Part shown: piece after piece, positions 61,627-64,000 of the stretch | Position numbering within the stretch: position 1 is the first letter of the stretch | How the letters are laid out: every line of letters starts with the position of its first letter | Assembly (NCBI GenBank): GCA_030696305.1 | Contig: JAUYSP010000025.1 | Location: 116,002 to 180,001 of the forward strand | DNA: 64,000 nt | Reading direction: 5' to 3' | DNA from: Legionellaceae bacterium | GTDB taxonomy: Bacteria; Pseudomonadota; Gammaproteobacteria; Legionellales; Legionellaceae | Position numbers and translations under genes: made by a program | Notes under the pieces: model-generated | Databases searched by the model: none | Seen by the model: only the letters and a program-made list of their open reading frames with translations | What the model was told of the DNA's origin: nothing

Positions 61627-62829
61627 ATGAGCACTATAACAAAAAGGACTTCACGATTTAACCTTATCTGGTTATTAAGTTATATTTCAATTGCTTCTGT
61701 ATCGGCAGCGATTATCACTCCTGGTTTACCTAAAATCCAAGAGCAATATGCACTTAGCCTTGGCACAGTAGAATGGTTAGTCTCCGCATTTCTGATTGGT
61801 TATGTAGTCGGCCAACTGATCTATGGGCCTTTGGCTAATAAATTTGGTCGTTTAAAAGCCTTACGAATAGGTCTTACAATCAATTTATTTGGAATTTTCA
61901 TTTGTTTAATAGCCCTTTTAGGTCATGCTTATTGGCTACTTATTATCGGTCGTTTGATTACAGCATTGGGGGCTGCTAGCGGACTTGCTTGTACGTTTAT
62001 GCTTATCAATGAATGGCTACCTGAATCACAGCGAAAAACCGCTATGGCCTATTCTGTATTATCTTTCGCGCTTGGCATAGGTTTTGCAGTGATGCTGGGT
62101 GGATTAATTACTGAATACTGGCGGTGGCAAGGGTGTTTTTGGTTTTTACTGGTACATGGACTCGTTATGTTAGTGGGGACGTGTGTTTTCAGCGAAACAT
62201 TAGTGACCTCAAAACCTATCCATGCAGTGACAATTTTTCGTGATTATAATGCAGCACTTTCTTCCTCAAAACTGATCGTTTTTTCTTTAGTTGTTGGGTG
62301 TTGTTCAGCAATATCCTATTGTTTTTCCGCGGCAGGCCCTCAAATTTCACAGGATTTACTTAAGTTATCAGCTGCCCAGTATGGCTATTGGAATAGTCTC
62401 AATATCGTTGGTATGCTATTCGGAGGGCTTCTTGTAAAACAATTATTCGCACGTTTTTCGGTCATGACAGTCATTTTTATTGGTTTTCTTGGCATCGCAT
62501 TAGGGATTGGTAATTTGTTGATTATCTGGGAAATTGAGAGCCAATCAGCTTTATGGTTTTTTCTAACAACAGCTAGTTTATATTTATTCAGCAGCTTGTT
62601 ATTCTCAGGCGGCTCTCTGGTTGCATCGAATGCGCTTAAAGATAAGGCAAGTGCAAGTGCTATGATGAGTTTTGTTAATATGTGTTTTGCAACTTTCTGC
62701 GTGATATTGATGGGCTACTTAGTAACCAATCCACTATTGGGTTTTGTAATCATTTTAAGCATTATTTGGCTATTAGTCGTTGGACTTTTATTCATACAAA
62801 AAGAATTTTCGTCAAACATTTATCAATAG
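61627..62829 (+). CDS. MFS transporter, Bcr/CflA-like
   Basis: 400-aa, 12-helix exporter of the drug:H+ antiporter group. Motifs: ITPGLPKIQEQYALSLGTVEW, GQLIYGPLANKFGRLKALR at the loop 2-3, GRLITALGAASGLACTF and YWRWQGCFWFL. Substrate not predictable. A second drug-type MFS gene (MdfA-like) lies at the other end of the window. No regulator is adjacent, and a family A palindrome lies upstream. Confidence 0.87.
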   Translation: MSTITKRTSRFNLIWLLSYISIASVSAAIITPGLPKIQEQYALSLGTVEWLVSAFLIGYVVGQLIYGPLANKFGRLKALRIGLTINLFGIFICLIALLGHAYWLLIIGRLITALGAASGLACTFMLINEWLPESQRKTAMAYSVLSFALGIGFAVMLGGLITEYWRWQGCFWFLLVHGLVMLVGTCVFSETLVTSKPIHAVTIFRDYNAALSSSKLIVFSLVVGCCSAISYCFSAAGPQISQDLLKLSAAQYGYWNSLNIVGMLFGGLLVKQLFARFSVMTVIFIGFLGIALGIGNLLIIWEIESQSALWFFLTTASLYLFSSLLFSGGSLVASNALKDKASASAMMSFVNMCFATFCVILMGYLVTNPLLGFVIILSIIWLLVVGLLFIQKEFSSNIYQ

Positions 62830-63101
62830 AGTCTGTATACATATATGGACCCTAATAAAGTTATCAGAGATGAGCTCAAGGTAGTCAAATTTTTCTAGAG
62901 GCATCGCGAATAGAATGTTCACCTAAATGTGAATTATTTTATAAGGAGACATATCTTTCATAATTAACTCCTCGGCACCTCAATTGTTTATTTGAAGTAA
63001 GTGTCATGCTCATGAGTGACGAGAAAAGTTTTTTGATAAAAATCTTGACTAAATGGGTTTTTAATATAAGATATGCTCTTTAATTACCACGGGTGTTCGT
63101 A
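62830..63101. promoter_or_regulatory. Promoter candidate upstream of the last gene
   Basis: TTGACT (63045-63050) and TAAGAT (63067-63072) are separated by 16 bases and could be a sigma-70 promoter for the frameshifted gene starting at 63102 or for 63218. Otherwise nothing named in this stretch. Confidence 0.4.
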
Positions 63102-63217
63102 ATGACGTTTACAATTGAGGACAAACATCTTCAGAATTATCTTACCGCATTACAAAAAACAAAAAAAATCATCAAACTTCATCAAAAACAATAAATGAAG
63201 CATTAGCGCTTGATTTT

Positions 63218-63883
63218 TTGATATCAATGACCAATCAACTCATAAAAATACAATCAAATCGAAATACATTATTACTACCAGATTCTCTATTACTACCAGA
63301 TTCTCTCAAAACGATAATATCGAATCTTTTTCAGTTCGATCGAAATTTTGAAAGTGAGATGGGGAACGTTATTTTTGAGATATTAGATAACATAAATAAG
63401 ATTTCAAAAGAGACATTGGAATCAAACAAAAATATTGCTAGCAATGCTGATACTGCTAAGCGTAGTTTAATAGCTGCCGCGACGATGACCGCGGTGATAT
63501 CCACAGCAATATTTATTGCTTTAACTATGACTGGTGGTGCCAGTGCATTTGGTATGATTCCGTTCATTATTTTTCTCGTAGGTCTTTTAGGTCTGGTACC
63601 TATGTTTGCTATTGCAGGTGGATGTTACGAAACACGTAAAGATAAAATCAATGACATCACCCGCAGTATAGAGGAAGTTTGCAGCCAAGACGATTTTACA
63701 AGCAACATTGATTTTTCGGAACAGGAAGTTTTAAATAGCGCAACGATCCTTTCTGGTAAAGGCCTCCTGAGGCGTAATGAATTAAAACACTTATTTTTTT
63801 CCAATGCGCCAAATTCCATAGCCAGTGATGTTCAAAATAATTACAGTGCCATACAAAAAATCTCTGTACGGTACGATTTTTAA
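63218..63883 (+). CDS. Unknown membrane protein, effector-like
   Basis: About 221 aa in the open frame (TTG at 63218, first ATG at 63227). Two hydrophobic segments (TAVISTAIFIALTMTGGASAF and MIPFIIFLVGLLGLVPMFA) separated by a short loop, flanked by polar helical regions. No family recognised. Near its N-terminus 18 bases are duplicated in tandem (63265-63306; LLLPDS twice). It may be the truncated downstream part of a gene that begins at 63102. Confidence 0.55.
   Translation: MISMTNQLIKIQSNRNTLLLPDSLLLPDSLKTIISNLFQFDRNFESEMGNVIFEILDNINKISKETLESNKNIASNADTAKRSLIAAATMTAVISTAIFIALTMTGGASAFGMIPFIIFLVGLLGLVPMFAIAGGCYETRKDKINDITRSIEEVCSQDDFTSNIDFSEQEVLNSATILSGKGLLRRNELKHLFFSNAPNSIASDVQNNYSAIQKISVRYDF
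63265..63306. repeat. 18-bp tandem duplication in coding sequence
   Basis: CTATTACTACCAGATTCT occurs twice in a row and encodes LLLPDS twice in the protein; the two units are identical over 18 bases, so the duplication is recent. Confidence 0.75.
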
Positions 63884-63885
63884 AG

Positions 63886-63935
63886 CCGTCGTTGCGAGGA
63901 GCGTAGCGACGAAGCAATCTAGTGACCTTACAGAT
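63886..63935. repeat. Partial dispersed repeat at window end
   Basis: GCCGTCGTTGCGAGGAGCG and TAGCGACGAAGCAATCT resemble the internal hairpin of the 174-bp MITE (GTCTTTGCGAACGAAGTGAAGCAATCC). Likely a relative of that element or a decayed copy; no terminal repeats are visible here. Confidence 0.5.
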
Positions 63936-64000
63936 GCCAATGATTACATCAGTTTTTCATACAAGTCATCCCAATAAGGATTTACTTTCTCAATCAAAGC

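Larger units (their letters stand above)
63102..63883 (+). pseudogene. Probable full-length form of the 63218-63883 gene, split at an A8 tract
   Basis: From ATG 63102 a frame reads MTFTIEDKHLQNYLTALQK then TKKIIKLHQKQ and stops at 63193-63195. In the neighbouring frame the segment SSKTINEALALDFLISMT leads straight into the longer protein. A one-base change at the run of eight A (63161-63168) would join the two into one protein of about 260 aa. The start candidates in the second frame have no ribosome site, which supports the idea. It could be a real frameshift, a sequencing error or programmed slippage. Confidence 0.5.

Noticed and set aside
1..64000. CRISPR array
   Set aside because: No regularly spaced direct repeats seen; the repeats found are palindromic, dispersed and single.

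Overview
The window is AT-rich, gene-dense chromosomal DNA from a gammaproteobacterium. Gene content (LPS core and O-antigen genes, a short type II secretion GspC, FeoABC, TilS, ZapE, ProQ/FinO-type protein, CsrA, a PutA without the DNA-binding domain) together with many unrecognised effector-like proteins and short palindromic repeats suggests the order Legionellales (Legionella/Coxiella/Berkiella-like). That placement is inference from gene content, not from a search. No rRNA gene, complete tRNA gene or CRISPR array was seen.

Layout. 0-4.7 kb: an MdfA-like efflux pump (cut by the window edge), tilS, accA, a Sfp-type phosphopantetheinyl transferase, a biotin ligase without DNA-binding domain, and csrA. 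4.9-8.2 kb: a WecA/TagO-like sugar-phosphate transferase with a 10-G homopolymer in its coding strand, a WbpE-like aminotransferase and a methyltransferase. 8.3-14 kb: biotin genes (bioB, bioA), tadA and coaE, flanked by two unknown proteins. 13.8-16 kb: heptosyltransferase plus O-antigen ligase. 16.3-28 kb: PBP1A, aconitase, an amino-acid permease, PutA, an unknown protein and an L,D-transpeptidase. 28.3-33.4 kb: a ProQ-domain protein and an overlapping operon ocd-arginase-UDG-like-ubiG, a SpeE-like protein and a family-4 UDG. 33.4-36.4 kb: rpsB-tsf-pyrH-frr. 36.6-41.7 kb: a Spy-like protein, feoABC with a Fur box, zapE and an alpha/beta hydrolase. 41.8-47.8 kb: panB-panC (with a leader ORF translationally coupled to panB), an unknown protein, mutY, a Sel1 lipoprotein, gspC and an MHS transporter.

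48-64 kb is an accessory region. It holds a 174-bp MITE, a decayed IS3-family element, dinD between two related palindromes, a small membrane protein, a tRNA 3'-end fragment with arm-like repeats that looks like an attachment site, an unknown 402-aa protein, a chitin/chitosan locus (GH18, outer-membrane barrel, GH2 exo-glucosaminidase-like), a second small protein related to the first, an SDR/FAD-oxidoreductase/GtrA operon, an MFS transporter and an effector-like membrane protein with a likely frameshift.

How genes work together: arginase, ornithine cyclodeaminase and PutA form an arginine to ornithine to proline to glutamate route; panB, panC and coaE serve CoA, and PPTase uses CoA to prime carrier proteins; accA needs biotin made by BioA/BioB and attached by BirA; the WecA-like, WbpE-like, WaaF-like and WaaL-like proteins build and assemble LPS; GH18 and GH2 enzymes could take chitin or chitosan to monomers, with type II secretion (GspC) a possible export route. 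The most notable signals are the poly-G tract in the LPS gene, the panB leader ORF, the MITE pair with target duplications, the chitin/chitosan locus, the SDR-FAD-GtrA operon and the att-like site.
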